Notes under the pieces: generated by a model
Databases searched by the model: none
Told to the model about the DNA's origin: nothing
Seen by the model: only the letters and a program-made list of their open reading frames with translations
Translations under genes and position numbers: made by a program
Shown here: positions 11,177 to 22,442 of the stretch, piece by piece
Numbering within the stretch: position 1 is the stretch's first letter
Layout of the letters: every line of letters begins with the position of its first letter
NCBI GenBank assembly: GCA_014898415.1
Contig: RCTD01000004.1
Coordinates: 2,107,001-2,171,000 of the forward strand
Direction: 5' to 3'
Length of the DNA: 64,000 nt
Source: Stromatinia cepivora
Lineage: Eukaryota; Ascomycota; Leotiomycetes; Helotiales; Sclerotiniaceae

Positions 11177-12987
11177 TTATTTTCTTTTATATGAAAGTTC
11201 GTTTTAAATGTTTTAAATGAATGATATAAAAGAATCTGAAAATAATTATAATTATAAATCATTAATTTTATTTGTTAATTTGGTTAAATATATAAATTCA
11301 GTGATATTTATTGTTTTCTTTATTTGATTAGAAAAAGTATATTTATCGGTTATGTTTTCCAAATGTATTAAATTCTTTAATTTCTTTTTCATTCTTTCTT
11401 TATTCTATTTTGAATCTATATTATTATTGTTCAAAGTAATTAATATAAAATGATTAATTGGATTAAATAAATTATATGTTTTATTATATAAATTTAAATG
11501 ATAAATATAAATTCAATGGTATAAAGATTTATATTTTGTATATCTGTTTTTTTTATGAAAGTGAGTTTGCTTTTGTAGAATGAATTCGAAAGTTTTCAAT
11601 CGTTGAAATTAAAGGAATGTTTTTGATAATAATATTAGAATAAGATTGGAATCGAGTATATTTAGAATATGATTGATATTAGATATATTTATTGGATCGG
11701 AATGATTTTGAAAATAAAAATTAGAGTATTGTAATATATAGGGAATGAAATTAATAATTTTATTAGAAATGAAATTATTAATCGAATGAATAATTAATTG
11801 TTATATAATTTATATAAATTCAGAGTAGGAATAAAGTAAATTGAATTGTTGAGTAAATTAATTGTATAAAATTGAATTTAGTTTATTGTAAAAGATCGAT
11901 ATCTTATTTGAATTGGATCAATTTTGATTATAAGTTTTGTATAAAATTCTTTCGAATTTTATAATATAGATATATAATGAATTAATATTTTGTTTTAGAA
12001 TATAAAGATAATTTTTAGTTTTTTGAATTTTATTAGGGTTATTATAAATTTTAGAGAGTTGATTAAGAATTGTATTGTAATTAAAGGGAATGGTTTGATT
12101 AATGAATGAAAGTTATGATAATATTATAATTTGAATTTGAGATTCAAAATTAAAATAAATATAATAAAATTGAATAATAAAATTGTTGATTGTAATATTA
12201 TTTATTTGAAATTTAGTTTTGATTAAAAAAAGTTAGGTATTGAATTTTTGTATATTTTTATTGAACTTTTCTGAATCGGGAAAATAAGGTTTTGAAATAG
12301 AGTTTGATTGAATTAAGAATAAAAAGTATAGGAAAATAATCTCTTTATATTATTATATTATTTCGATTTGTAATTTGTTGATTATAAAATTGATTGATTT
12401 TATTATTAAAAAATGAAATAAAATTAAAGGGAATATTATTTAAATATGAATATTTTTAAAAAATTATAAAGGGTTTTTTTAGAAAGGATTTTAATAAAAG
12501 AAAAATAATTTTATAAATTGTATTATAAGTATATATATATAGATAGAAATATAAGTATATATTTAAAACTTATGAAATATATATGAGTTTGAATGTATGT
12601 GTATGTTATTCGATTTTTTATTTCGAAAAGTTTTTAATAATGTAATACAATGGCCGAATAATTTGAATATCTTTTAGAATTAAAAGTTATAGATTGAAAG
12701 GTAGAATTATATGATTATATATATATAGACCGAGAGTTTATTTTGTTACGTATATGTACAACGTGATCGATTCGAGCCCTAATCGGAATGCAGCATTCCC
12801 CGAATAGATTAAGTGAGCTCTCGGCCTGTGTATATATAGTCATATAATTTTCATTTATTAATTAGGCCATTCCTTTTAATTATAATACAATCCTTAATCA
12901 ACTCTTTAAAATTTACAATAACCCTAATAAAATTCAAAAAATTAAAAATCATCTTTATATTCTAAAACAAAATATTAATTCATTATA

Positions 12988-14839
12988 ACGTGGTTTATTA
13001 CCGGGTCGCCAATATCACCGGGTCGCCATTTTTTATACTATTTAACCACTTTAAATCTATATTATTCAATAACAATTGAATCAATTGATTAAAACTATTA
13101 AGAATCTAATAATTTAGGATCTATTATATTATTTTGACAAGTTCTTATATTATATCCTATCTTTCTGTATTTACTATAGTATCGATTAAAAGATACTTTT
13201 TCATTAGAATTCCTTTCTTTTTAATGTTTATTGTATTGAATCTGAATATCAATTTCTTACTGAGATAATATATCAAGAACCTTTTATTCAGTGAACATTC
13301 CTTCTTAATATAATTGGGTTTTTTTTATATATCGATGTTTGTTTAATATTTCATTTGCCTTCCGAAATATATGAATCTTTGTAGTCAAAAGTATATTTTC
13401 ATAAGCTAATCTTTTTATACCTTTAATTAGAACTAATATAGTTTCGAATATAGGTATAAGAGAGTTTGATTGATAACAAGTTATTCGAGATTTTATTAAA
13501 GTTGATTGAAAAAAAGTTTCAATTGGATTGCAAGGGATTTGAGAGATTTATTGATCTAGATCGAAAGAGGGGGGGGGTAGGTATACGAATTCGAATATCT
13601 AATTTCGAAAGTACAGTTTTAGGATTAAATAGGATTAAATCTGTTTTTCGAAATCCTGATTTTATATTCTGAAAGGTGATTGATTTTTTGTATATAGTTT
13701 TAAAAGCTATAAAGAATTCAATCTTCAAAATATACTTGATATATACCTTGATAAATCTATTAATTTGATTACCATATGAATGTTTTAGATTATCAAAACA
13801 GTTAATATCAAATAACTAAATTAAATGATTTAAATATAATGGTAAATGTAAATATATAATATCGTTCTCTTTATAGTATATTTGAAAAACTATTGATTCA
13901 TAATTTTCATATTTATTTAATATCAATATTCGATATTTGCCCTTTCTTCAATTCATAGTGTATTTATCGAAGTATTTCAATTATTCTAAATCTGTCTCAT
14001 TATTTATTTATTTATTAGATATAGATTTAATAGTCCATTCTATAGGAAGATTCGTTTCGGTGTATTAATTGGAAAGATGAATTTGTCCCTGAATTATTAA
14101 AAATGGGGGAATAATTTCATCCTCCCTATTTCCGTATATTATTGCTATAACCCATTCTCGATTGCCTAACTATACTGATTTATTTCTACTACATCTCTCG
14201 GTATTAATAACAACTATTGCTGTATATATAATCCTTATCATAAAGTCTATTTCATCGAAATTATAAAAATCGTCATCCAAAATATCGTATTTCGCTTATA
14301 TATTTGCAACCAATCGAAACTACTTTTCAATGAATTTAGAATCTTTGCAAAGAACTCTTTGAAAATTATAAATACAATTAAAACGCATCTTTAATTCGAT
14401 TCGACGTTTTATAAATCGATATATCCAGAACTTCCCAATACATTTCGCATTCTTCGATTCAAGAATATAATTCACCATATCTTCTGCATTCTTCAATTTA
14501 GATAGAAATCCTTTTGAATCCATATCGAATATATATTGAATAATCATTTCTTCTTCTAATTCTATAATTTTATAACTATTCGTTCGAATCTCCATTTGAT
14601 TGCTTCGATTGTTGATTCTATTGTGTAATATAGATCGAGGTACTGTATAGATTTTTGTAACTTTAATAATTGATAGATTTTTAAATTTATAAATAGCTTT
14701 AATAGCTAAGATAATTCGGATTTCTTTTGATAATATTTCCATAATAATTCATTGAAATATCGCATATTGAAATTGAGGTAATTGAATAGTATAAAAAATG
14801 GCGACCCGGTGATATTGGTGATCCGGTGATAAACCACGT
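12988..14839 (-). mobile_element. Fot1/pogo-like DNA transposon, copy 1 (decayed)
   Basis: 1852 bp with ~41-bp terminal inverted repeats starting ACGTGGTTTATTACCG, flanked by TA at 12986-12987 and 14840-14841 as expected of the Tc1/mariner-pogo superfamily. Each terminus carries a 17-bp near-duplicate containing CACCGGGTCGCCA, probably transposase-binding sites. The interior holds a decayed minus-strand transposase. It is inserted in the nested inverted LTR element, making it the youngest layer of the nest. The same family recurs at 53445-55271. Confidence 0.9.
13460..14742 (-). pseudogene. Decayed Fot1/pogo-type transposase
   Basis: The best-preserved part is 14742-14320 (minus). It starts MEILSKEIRIILAIKAI, followed by VTKIYTVPRSILHNR, a psq-like helix-turn-helix typical of pogo/Fot1. 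Then comes IIQYIFDMDSKGF with the CENP-B/Tc5-like second DNA-binding domain (WIYRFIKRRIELKMRF). The DDE region downstream is broken by stops and by a frame change before 14320. Family members are about 500-550 residues. Multiple stops from RIP make it non-functional. Confidence 0.8.
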
Positions 14840-15883
14840 TATATCTATATTACAAAATTCGAAAAAATCTTATACAAAACTCATAATCAAAATTGATTTG
14901 ATTTAAATAAGATATTAATTTTTTATAATAAACTCAATTCAACTTTATACAATCAATTTATTCAATAATTCAGTTTACCTTATTTCTACCCTGAATTTAT
15001 ACAAATTATATAATAATTAATTGTTTATTCAATTAATGATTTTATTCCTAATAAAATTATTAATTCTATTTTCTATATATTATAATACTCTAATTCTCAT
15101 TTTCAAAATTATTTCAATTTAATAGATATATCTAATATCAATTATACTTTAAGTATATTCGATTCCGATCTTACCCTAATACCATTATCAAAAACATCCC
15201 CTTAATTTCGATGATTAAAAGCTTCCGAATTCATTTTATAAAAACAAATTCACTTTTATAAAGAAAACAGATATACAAGATATAAATCTTTATACCATTA
15301 GATTCATACTTGCCATTTGGATCCATATAATAAAATATATAATTAATTTAATCCAACTAATCATTTTACATTAGTTATTTTGAACGATAATAATACAGAT
15401 TCAGAATAGAATAAAGAAAGGATAGAAAAGGAATTGAAGAATTTAATATATTTAGAAAACATAATCGATGAATATACTTTTTCTGATCGAATAAAGAAAG
15501 CAATAGATATTATTGAATTTATATATTTAATCGAATTAACGAATAAAATTAATAATTCATAATTATAATTGTTTTCGGGTTCTTTTATATTATTCATTTA
15601 AAACACTCAAAACGAGTTTTCATATAAAAAAAATAATATTATATATACATATAACATAATCGATTTGAGCCTTAATCGGAATATAGCATTCCTTGAATAG
15701 ACTAAGTGAGCTCTCGGCCTGTATATATATAATCATGTAGTTCTACCTTTCGATCTGTAGCTTTTAATTCTAAGAGATACTCAAGTTATTCGGCCGTTGT
15801 ATCACATATTTAGCTTATTCAGGGAATACTGTATTCCGACTAGGGCTCGAATCGATCACGTTGTACGTATACGTAACAAATAT

Positions 15884-17190
15884 CATCTTAAACACTTAAA
15901 AATATTAATTGAAAAAAGGAAATAATATTTTTAAGAAAAATATCTTTTTATAATGAAATAATAATATTTCAATAAAGTTGAAGAAATTTCATATTTTCTT
16001 TATATTCTTTAATATAAAATTCATAAATCATTATGAATCTTCAAATATTATATTCGAATTTATATAATACTATTATTAATACTATAATCACATGATTCGT
16101 ACTATGATCATATGATATTATTCGTACTACGATCGAAATCATCGATACAGGGGTATTCAAATAAAGAATCTTTATAATACTAATCAAGATAATTGAAATG
16201 ATGAACCTTTATTCAAATCGACGAATAAGAATAAGGTATTGATATATAAAAGAATTCAAAAAGAGCATATAGGAAGGCTATACCTTCAATATTGAAGATT
16301 AAGAATCTGAATCCGAATAATTATCCAGTATTATTAACTGTATACAATATAATATCACTATATAACCCTATATTATTATTATAACTTCATATTTACTTAT
16401 TTCATTATAATCTACGAGCCACTACTTCCAAATTATAAGGTTTATCACCTTCAAATACATGACCTCCAACAATATTAATGAAAAATAATAAGATACTAAA
16501 TAAAAGAACTATAAGATAATTATATAAAGATACTTAAATCGATTTTAAATAATGAAGATTTTAAAATAAAAAAATAAAATAAGAATACTCTATTTTCTAT
16601 AATCGTTTTATATATTATAAAAATAACTAATAAATATATTAAATATTATTAATTGAATCTCAAAGTTAAATTAAAATAATAAAAGTTTTAGATTTTAATA
16701 AATAAAACGGGAATTATTAAAATATTATATTTATATAGAAGTTTTATAAAAAGAAAAAGGAGTTTATTTGATTATTATAGATCGAATTCCGTAATTAATT
16801 AAACTATTCAAGAATCTAAAAATTCAAAAATAAGATAATAGTATATACTCTTTTGTATCCATTTAAAAGTTCAAAAAGAAAATAATCAAAATATTAGATA
16901 TTATAATTTAAGTTTTTAAACTAGATTAAAACTTTAAGAGATAGAGATTAGTATAGATCAAATAAGAGTATTCTAATATCTTAGACTAATCTGTAAGACT
17001 AAACGGACACTCTGCGATATACAAAACCAAAGATCTCAATCTATAGACTTAATTATAATAATATATCTATAAATGACAAGATCAGATGAGAGTACTCTCA
17101 CACGTTCAGAATCTATCTAAACATTCAAAATACTCTCGTTCGAAGTTTCACCTACAAAAATGAAGACTCACCGGTAGCAGAATTCAATTA
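15884..17190. other. AT-rich decayed sequence, unassigned
   Basis: Strongly AT-rich with scattered ordinary patches (16420-16480). No element ends, pol motifs or open genes were recognised. Composition rises to normal at about 17000-17200, marking the island edge. Confidence 0.5.
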
Positions 17191-17204
17191 TTTTGATCTT
17201 CATT

Positions 17205-17266
17205 CGATGAAGATGAAGGTTCAATACTCGTCAAATGTTCATCAAATTGACCCTTCATCTTCATCG
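17205..17266. repeat. Inverted repeat at the edge of the AT-rich island
   Basis: CGATGAAGATGAAGG (17205-17219) and its reverse complement (17252-17266), with TCAA/TTGA extending the pairing inwards, could form a stem of 15-20 bp around a short loop. Function unknown. Confidence 0.5.
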
Positions 17267-17673
17267 ATGAAGACAAACCCAAGCAAAATTTTCTCAAAGT
17301 CAACTTTTTTTGCCTTCATTTGTCATCCAAATGAATGCTCACCGGAGAGAAAATTGATTCTAGTAAGTTTTTCATCAAGACATAATAAATATCGATGAAC
17401 ATTTGTTGGTGAAGTGGGGACTTGAGATGCTTCCAAGACGGCTTTCTTACAGAATGTCACAGCGCAGAATGAGCATTTGAGTTCATAAGATAGAGAAGAT
17501 TTCCTTTTTATTTAACTGACTAACCAAGTACTAGTATCCCAGTAGTACGGAACAAGGCTGACGACACAGAATCTTGTTTTACTCCCATGATATCCCCACC
17601 GTAATTGCCGAAATCCCTAAGACAAAGAACTAAAGAGACTAAAAAGCAAACCTAAACTACTATGATAGTGTTT

Positions 17674-18959
17674 CTAATCATACAGATCCCACTCCGGATC
17701 ATAATCTCCCTCAGCGTCAGGGTCCATTGCTGTCTCCCTAGGTTGGTCAGCCAACACACCAGTAGAGACACGAGCAGTAGCCTCCTCACGATCCTTTTGC
17801 TCAGCCAAATGCTTAGACATGAGTTCAAGGGGTCCCATGTAGCTGTAGATCCAGGTCTGATAGTCGTGAGCGAGCCTGCATGTTTCTCCATAGCGTTTTC
17901 CTTGACCGTCTTTCCAATACTTTCCTTGTTCGATGTGACCTACAGAAGTACGCAAGATGCAGTCAATGCACAAGCCATCCCAAAAGCTCAACGCGTCAAT
18001 CTTGATTGCTGTGATATGGCCTCCCGAGAGTATATCCGAACAATTGTTAGAGGCGTGCGGTGGACTGTTGCACTCCCAGGACTCCAATCCCTCGCTGTCA
18101 AGGATTTGTATGATTGAGTGGCTTCTGCGGACGCTGGAAGGAAAGACTAGACAATCTCTCAACGCCGATCTGTAAACTTGTATGCACCGACCATTAGCTT
18201 GACACGAGCCGTCACAGAGCGAATCCAACGGGTCGAGAAGATCATTCGTGACTTGATCAAGAACTCTGGTCTTGACGCGTGCTAGCCCTTCTGCAAGCCA
18301 AAGAGGTTAGCTGGTATTAAGAAAAACGATGAAACAGAAAGACTTACTCAAGACTCCATCCTGAATGCGATATTCAGCAAAGTCTGTGATAGGATCCAAG
18401 CCGTGGATTTCGCCACTGTTCCACTCAAAAACAAGGGCTTTAGTAACACGAGCAAAGGCTTCCGGATGTCTGAAGACGTAGGATGGATAAAGTAGGACTT
18501 TCAAGTCGTGGAGGGTCAGCTCATTTGCACGACGATCTACCCAAAATTTGTCGAACCAAGCTTCCAACTCTTCGGTCTTGAACCACTTAAGGCCAAGATC
18601 AAGGACATGGTAGAGACCAGTGAGGCTTTCTTGGTCAAAGGTATTGTTGACGACAGTGTTGTGTGCGAGATCCATAACTCCATGTAGAATTCGAAGGATA
18701 ATCTCCATGGCAGCGACGTTGGTGTCAGAGAGACTGAGACTGTAAGGGGAGTTGCGGACGTCGTCAGCGAGTTTATGTGTTGAATGCTCTTGTAGAATAC
18801 TACGAGAGATAACAAAGGTGACAGTCGTAGGATTAGGTAGTCGTTAGGTAACTCTCAAATAAAAATCACCCGCCGGATCGATGGCGCACTAGAGTTCATC
18901 AATTAGCAAATATTCCAATGTGAAGCCTTGAGCAATGGAGTAGTACTTACAACTGACAT
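17674..18959 (-). pseudogene. BTB-domain gene with one in-frame stop
   Basis: Three exons splice cleanly. Exon 1 is 18959-18951 (Met-Ser-Val), then a 62-nt GTAAGT intron with CTAAT branch and CTAG end, exon 2 18888-18348, a 57-nt intron (18347-18291), and exon 3 18290-17674. The sum is 389 codons in one frame. Exon 2 opens CAIDPAGDFYLRVT, a first BTB strand, and continues TTVTFVISRSILQEHS and SLSLSDTNVAAMEIILRILH, the BTB core. A TAA at 18846-18844 interrupts the frame between these two parts. The C-terminal half is cysteine-containing (LCDGSCQANGRC) and ends acidic. BTB proteins usually act as protein-interaction or Cullin-3 adaptors. If real, the stop kills the protein unless translation starts at Met 18708; a CAA-to-TAA change in CpA context would fit RIP leakage. 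Confidence 0.7.
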
Positions 18960-19103
18960 ATTAGCGACTTAAAAGATGTATAATGTAATCGATTGAAGTA
19001 GAGGGGCGTTGTGCGTGACGCAAAGGTGATTTAAAAAGACCTACAGCGTAACAACAGGTTAGAATCAAACCTCAAGATCGCGTCGATTACGCGCAAGCAG
19101 TGT

Positions 19104-19550
19104 GTGCGAATTACTTCAATTTGGGGTATCTGCGAAAGAATAATTAAGAGGAGGGATGTAATGACTCGTAGATTGAGGCAAGGTAGAAGAAGGTCAAGTA
19201 AAAGCTGGTTAAGATCGTCAAAGGTGGACGAAGACGTTGCGAACTTGCGAAAGACCTTGCGAAAGACGTCGCGAAAGATCAAAAGAGGTAGTAACAGAAG
19301 TAAAAGAATTGAAGACAAGCTAAGCAGGCTCGATAGAAGTTGTGTTGGTATAGATCGAAGAGAAGAAGAGGAATTTCGTATGTGGGGAATGAGATTTGAG
19401 GAAGAAGAGGATGCCGCGAGAGACGTTGCAAAGATCAAGAGAAGCAGTAACGGCAGAGCAAGGATTCAATACAAGCCGAGAAATGCTCAAGAGAATTGGT
19501 ATCGGTACAGACCAAAGAGAAGAAGAAGTGGTGGCGTCGTGGTGGAATGA
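19104..19550 (+). CDS. Arg/Lys/Glu-rich ORF, doubtful
   Basis: A 148-residue frame divergent from the BTB gene, dominated by R, K, E and S, with repeated KTLRKTSRKIKRGSNRS-like segments. The DNA shows repeats of GCGAAAGAC (19247-19290), which could create such a frame by chance. No domain is recognised and no intron signals help. It could equally be 5' regulatory DNA. Confidence 0.15.
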   Translation: MRITSIWGICERIIKRRDVMTRRLRQGRRRSSKSWLRSSKVDEDVANLRKTLRKTSRKIKRGSNRSKRIEDKLSRLDRSCVGIDRREEEEFRMWGMRFEEEEDAARDVAKIKRSSNGRARIQYKPRNAQENWYRYRPKRRRSGGVVVE

Positions 19551-22442
19551 GTTGTAAAGAAGAGGGTAATCCGGACCTTGCGCCAGTTTAAATATGATTT
19601 CAAACTACGCTAAATGGGGGCCGATTGCTGCATATAGGACAAACATGGCTCAATTAGGCTAAAGGATCTTCCTTCCAGTCATGGGGAGGGATTCTGTGGG
19701 GTTGTTGGAGGGTTGATGATCAGTAGAGGTTTATTTCAAAGGATAATGGCATGGCTAGTGTTTATGAACTGAAAAATAACTTGATAAATCATCAATAATG
19801 AGTATAATGAGCATTAGATTTACAATAGAGCTTGAGGATAGCTTTAGGATAGAGCAAAGGAGGCTATGTTTCTTATACTAGTGGTCGAGATGAGCTGATG
19901 TGGAGCTGATGTGTGGAGCCAACGTGGGGTCGACTGGAGTTGACGTGGAGTGGGTGGTTGGGTGGTCATTACTTTCGAGGCATCGAGGCACCAACTTTGA
20001 CTGTGATCATATTAGTGAAGATAAGGGAGTAACAATGCTTGATAATCAGTAGCTATAGATGACTCTATAAGTTTAATTAACTGTCTTTTGGTAGAGTTGG
20101 ATTACAAGTTGAGTTCAAAGCATTCCTGGGTTGAAGTATCCAGACACTCACTTACAGATATTAACTACCTGATACAACTACAAGGGAAAAGTTGTATGGA
20201 ATATATACTTCTTTAGTGCAAATATCAAGACATACATAATTCTTCTAACAATAATAGTTCTATCTGTAGTAAAGTTGTACTATAGTGGAATTGTAACAGA
20301 CTTGCAGTAAATATTGATGTTAATACAATGTAAAACAAGGTGGGGTACTTATTTTGACCCTACCAGCAGAACTTCAAGCTTAGCACATCAGAACTCACAA
20401 CTTCCATTGAAATACAAACAAGAAATACATTATCTTTCTACTACTAACAAAGAGACAAGTTCGAACAAGGAATAATCACTCCAACATAGGGGTAGATAGC
20501 CGAACCGATCTGGTCCGTGCTTCGACCCCTCAATGTTGTCCTAGAGTTGATGAATTTAAAAGAATCAGCTGAAGGTAAATAAGTAGCAATAGTCCGTATA
20601 TTCTTCTATTGATTGAATAGGAAATTGTATTGTTGTTCATAATTTGAGAAATTGTTCAGGTTCATGCAAAGTCCATCTGCATTTATTTATCCTCTCATGG
20701 ATGGACACAACAATAATCATAGGAAACAAACTGAACTTTGAAGACTCATAATTTATTCGATGGGAATTTGTTTATTTGATAATTAGGTACTATAATTCTC
20801 CAGCCTGGGTTGGCCATGATTAAGTTTCAGATATATTTGAGAAAGTTCTTCAAACCTCATTAATAATACCACCTTTTCATTCTCTCCAGCAATGGTTCTT
20901 GTTCACCCTACTGACTTTGAGAATTTACATTGCAACAAATCAATAAACTATCTCAACCAAGGATAAAGCAGCTCTACCAAACTGAGCAAGAAGTCTGAAA
21001 CGCATAAAAAATCCGTAGAATTACAATTTGTCTACTGCAACCAGCACCTCTAGCCCCTTCAAAGCCTGATCCATCTCATCTTCGCACCATTCCTGACCAA
21101 TGCAATAGCTATCACTTTATCTTCACACTCCTTCTGACCGTGCCGTACTCAATGCTCAAATAACTCGCCCACCGAAGACCTCCAGCTCCCCGAGAAAAAA
21201 ATCCAAAAACAATAGCCATCAACCCAATGCCGCAGTGCAACAATACCGCTATGCCTCAATTCCACCACTTGTCTGTTACATACACTGCCAGCGATGACCC
21301 AAAAATAATAAAAAATTCACAACCAATATCGATAAATCCTCATCAAACCAATGAATCCACAAATAATCACAATAAACTCAAAGACTACCTATCCAACGGG
21401 CCAATCGTAGAAGGACAGAAAATATCCCGTACTCACTCCTCGCTCTTCCTCGCTCATCAATCTTATAGAATCAATAACCTCAACTCGGTGATATTTCTCA
21501 AAAATGGGGATTTAAGCGCACTCACTCCTTATCGCTACTGTCAGCATCATCTCACTTCAAACAATCAAAGCATAAACATAAGCATATATATAATAAACTC
21601 AATTTCTTTCATTCCTCTACTACAAGAATCTCTCCCACCAGATACCCAAAGGGAATCATTCTTCGCACCAATATCAGACCCAAAACAAGGAAAATCACGT
21701 ACTAAGTATTTGTTCTAGAGCCTGCGAATAAAATCCTCCTGCGAGGCTTTCCGATATTTTTCCATACAGCGTCTAAAATATCATATGCTTTTTTTCCTCT
21801 TATATTTGTGTTATACAATCACGTAATTAAGAAAAGAGTAATGAAGGGCTTTAAACATTGTGGATATCAACTTTCTCCGAATTCCAAATATCACCAATTT
21901 TAAACCAAAATCCCAATCCCATTCCCATCATCCTGCCTAAACCGCCAAGCACAAAGAGCACCTCCAGCACGTGCTTTCCCTCACGTGCCACATTTCTGCC
22001 TGCCATTGCCTGCTATTGCCTGTAGGAGTGGAGCTGTAGCCTGGCGATCCCGCCATTAGGTGCTCCATATTTAATTAACCAAATGAGCGCATCGAGAAGC
22101 TTGATACGATGGGATGGAAATAGATGTTGAAGGTATAAAGATGGTTGTGATTTACCTCGGGATTTTGCGATAGAGATTAGGAATTGTATTTTTTTGATTA
22201 GTTTAATCGTATCATTTATTTTTATTTTGTTTTATTCAGTATAATTATATAAGAATCAACTGATTATTTCCGGATTTTCCGAAAAAGACCTAGTACTGCA
22301 ACTACAGCACAAAAACACACAGCATCAAGTTGCTCATTAAATAAAAAGTTCTATGCTGTGTGGGTCGAAAATCACCCAGAACTATTAGAAGCAAAAAAGA
22401 ACAAGCAAAATCAAAAGAAAATCATCGACTCACTCACTCACA
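19551..22442. other. Intergenic region upstream of the F-box gene
   Basis: About 2.9 kb without a convincing gene. A 163-codon frame at 21227-21718 is N/S/T-rich low complexity and is not supported. Around 19885-19950 there are repeated GAGCTGATGTGGAG and TTGACGTGGAG-like phrases. Two CACGTG boxes lie at 21968-21987. Confidence 0.5.
21968..21987. promoter_or_regulatory. Paired CACGTG (E-box) sites
   Basis: CACGTG occurs at 21968-21973 and 21982-21987, 14 bp apart start to start, about 460 bp upstream of the F-box start codon. In ascomycetes this is the core site of bHLH factors such as Cbf1/Pho4 types. The regulatory role here is inferred. Confidence 0.35.

Larger units (their letters stand above)
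12744..15806 (-). mobile_element. Inverted second copy nested in the outer 3' LTR
   Basis: A minus-strand member of the same LTR family sits inside the outer 3' LTR, flanked by TSD TATTT (12739-12743 and 15807-15811). Its 5' LTR is at the right (about 15806-15637) and its truncated 3' LTR at the left (12744 to about 12851). Its interior (15636-14842, resuming 12985-12852) is the reverse complement of roughly 11177-12110. The segment matching 12110-12640 plus part of one LTR is missing, so it is an internal deletion derivative of about 1.2 kb without the DNA transposon it carries. Confidence 0.85.
11007..15878 (+). mobile_element. Outer 1.8-kb non-autonomous LTR element, split by a nested copy
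   Basis: The 5' LTR (170 bp) is 11007-11176, beginning TGTGACACAACGG. The 3' LTR begins at 12641, is interrupted after 12743 and resumes at 15812-15878 (ending ACGTAACA). The two halves sum to 170 bp, the same as the 5' LTR. TSD AATAT is at 11002-11006 and 15879-15883. Without the insert the element is about 1.8 kb. The interior (11177-12640) shows no pol; a leaky frame starting MNxIKExENNYNY is visible at 11219 and in the inverted copy (15597, minus strand), so a short protein may once have been encoded. Confidence 0.85.

Noticed and set aside
18537..18815. 92-residue minus-strand ORF starting MLSLVVFYKS
   Set aside because: Shadow frame of the BTB exon; the conserved BTB sequence is in the neighbouring frame. 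A 70-nt intron that would skip the stop at 18846 leads into this wrong frame.
21227..21718. 163-residue plus-strand ORF
   Set aside because: Asn/Ser/Thr low complexity, no domain, no splice or context support.
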